A DNA stretch of 64,000 bases, taken from positions 1,006,501 through 1,070,500 of the forward strand of contig NZ_JABXYT010000001.1 of assembly GCF_013394775.1 (NCBI RefSeq), in the 5' to 3' direction. The DNA is from Oribacterium sp. oral taxon 102. GTDB taxonomy: Bacteria > Bacillota > Clostridia > Lachnospirales > Lachnospiraceae. Each line of letters opens with the position of its first letter. The stretch's first letter is position 1. The position numbers were made by a program, and so were the translations under genes. Shown piece by piece: positions 63,473-64,000 of the stretch. Under the pieces are notes generated by a model. That model made no database searches. It saw only the letters and a program-made list of their open reading frames with translations, and was not told where the DNA came from.

Positions 63473-64000
63473 TTGTTTTCCGTAGTGCTTATTGACGACA
63501 ATAAAATCGCAGTAGAGGGTATCTGCAGATCCACAGACTGGAAAAAGTTCGACTGTGAGCTGATTGGAAAAGCATATAATGGGTTGGACGGATTAAAACT
63601 GATCTATAGAACAGATCCGGATATTGCCGTTATTGATATCAAAATGCCGGGGTTCGATGGGCTGGAGATTATTCGCAGACTGCATGAAGAGACGTATGAT
63701 ACACAGTTTATCATTATTTCCGGCTATGATAATTTTAAATACGCTAAGGATGCAATGCATTATGGGGTCAGTGATTATCTCTTGAAGCCGGTCATGGTAG
63801 AAGAGCTGGAGAGTGCTCTTACAAATGTTATTGCAAAAATACAGAAAAACGGCCGACATCAGATGGTGCGGAAGATGAGGGACATGCGTGGTGCGGAGCA
63901 GCAGCTCTATGCTATTCACTCGCGGCTTTCCTCGCTATCTCCGTCTGTCACAGAAGCGATACGCTATATTGATCGGCATATCGATCAGAACATAGCGTTG
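63473..64000 (+). CDS. Response regulator, YesN/AraC type, cut by the window end
   Basis: The frame is open to the window end (176 codons seen). It has a receiver domain: VVLIDDNKIAVEGI, phosphate-accepting Asp55 in VIDIKMPGFDGLEI and YLLKPVM. A start of AraC-type DNA-binding helices is just visible (AIRYIDRHIDQNIAL). No ATG fits the N-terminus: translation probably starts with TTG at 63473 behind GAGAGGGGAG, or with GTG at 63485. It pairs with the kinase before it and should control the sugar transport operon. Confidence 0.85.
   Translation, partial: MFSVVLIDDNKIAVEGICRSTDWKKFDCELIGKAYNGLDGLKLIYRTDPDIAVIDIKMPGFDGLEIIRRLHEETYDTQFIIISGYDNFKYAKDAMHYGVSDYLLKPVMVEELESALTNVIAKIQKNGRHQMVRKMRDMRGAEQQLYAIHSRLSSLSPSVTEAIRYIDRHIDQNIAL

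Overview
The window reads as chromosome of a fairly GC-rich Gram-positive anaerobe of the Lachnospiraceae (class Clostridia). This is inferred from gene content: a DUF4317 protein, a single-chain class II glycyl-tRNA synthetase, pyruvate phosphate dikinase, a type-2 LeuA, a trpXYZ transporter behind a T-box, a YesM/YesN-like sensor pair, strong AGGAGG ribosome sites and lipobox lipoproteins. I cannot name the species; the composition and the immune-evasion-type protease would suit an oral or mucosal member such as a Stomatobaculum relative, but that is a guess.

Left part (1-14,000): a decayed sugar-transporter remnant, a flavin reductase-like gene, a tRNA-Gly(CCC), a membrane-anchored polysaccharide deacetylase (minus strand), DUF4317 and rsuA genes, a truncated acetyltransferase, a phnDCEE importer followed by a cytoplasmic 5'-nucleotidase-type phosphoesterase, then mnmA, rmlA and rmlB on the minus strand.

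Centre-left (14,200-28,800): between divergent rmlB and rmlD lies a large secreted protein whose C-terminal half closely resembles the streptococcal IgG-cleaving protease IdeS/Mac, behind wall-binding repeats and a long low-complexity linker. Then come rmlD, glmM, leuA, four glycosyltransferases and a Wzx flippase: a rhamnose-containing surface glycan locus, translationally coupled to a two-component system.

Centre (28,800-44,500): a compact run of small or less-known genes (YkgJ cysteine cluster, zinc-ribbon membrane protein, MmcQ/YjbR-EVE fusion, OGG1-type glycosylase, YfbR-like nucleotidase, leucine-rich-repeat protein, and a VWA-like plus MoxR ATPase pair), then glyS, a second two-component system, ppdK with a catabolite-repression operator upstream of its promoter, and a TRIC/YadS-type channel. 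Three copies of a structured ~78-89 bp interspersed repeat lie here.

Right part (44,900-64,000): a UgpC/MsmX sugar ATPase, a PucR-type regulator, uvrB, leuB, a tryptophan T-box controlling trpXYZ (with a duplicated palindromic element inside the operon), a probably SOS-controlled Y-family polymerase with its small partner, an ABC pair lacking an ATPase, and at the right edge a more AT-rich sugar ABC importer with its own sensor kinase and a response regulator cut by the window end. Both transporters without their own ATPase may borrow one encoded elsewhere; the UgpC/MsmX protein is the obvious candidate for the sugar importer.

No CRISPR array, rRNA, intact transposase or prophage was seen. 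Start codons were chosen by ribosome-binding site and family N-terminus; all family names are from reading motifs, without database searches.
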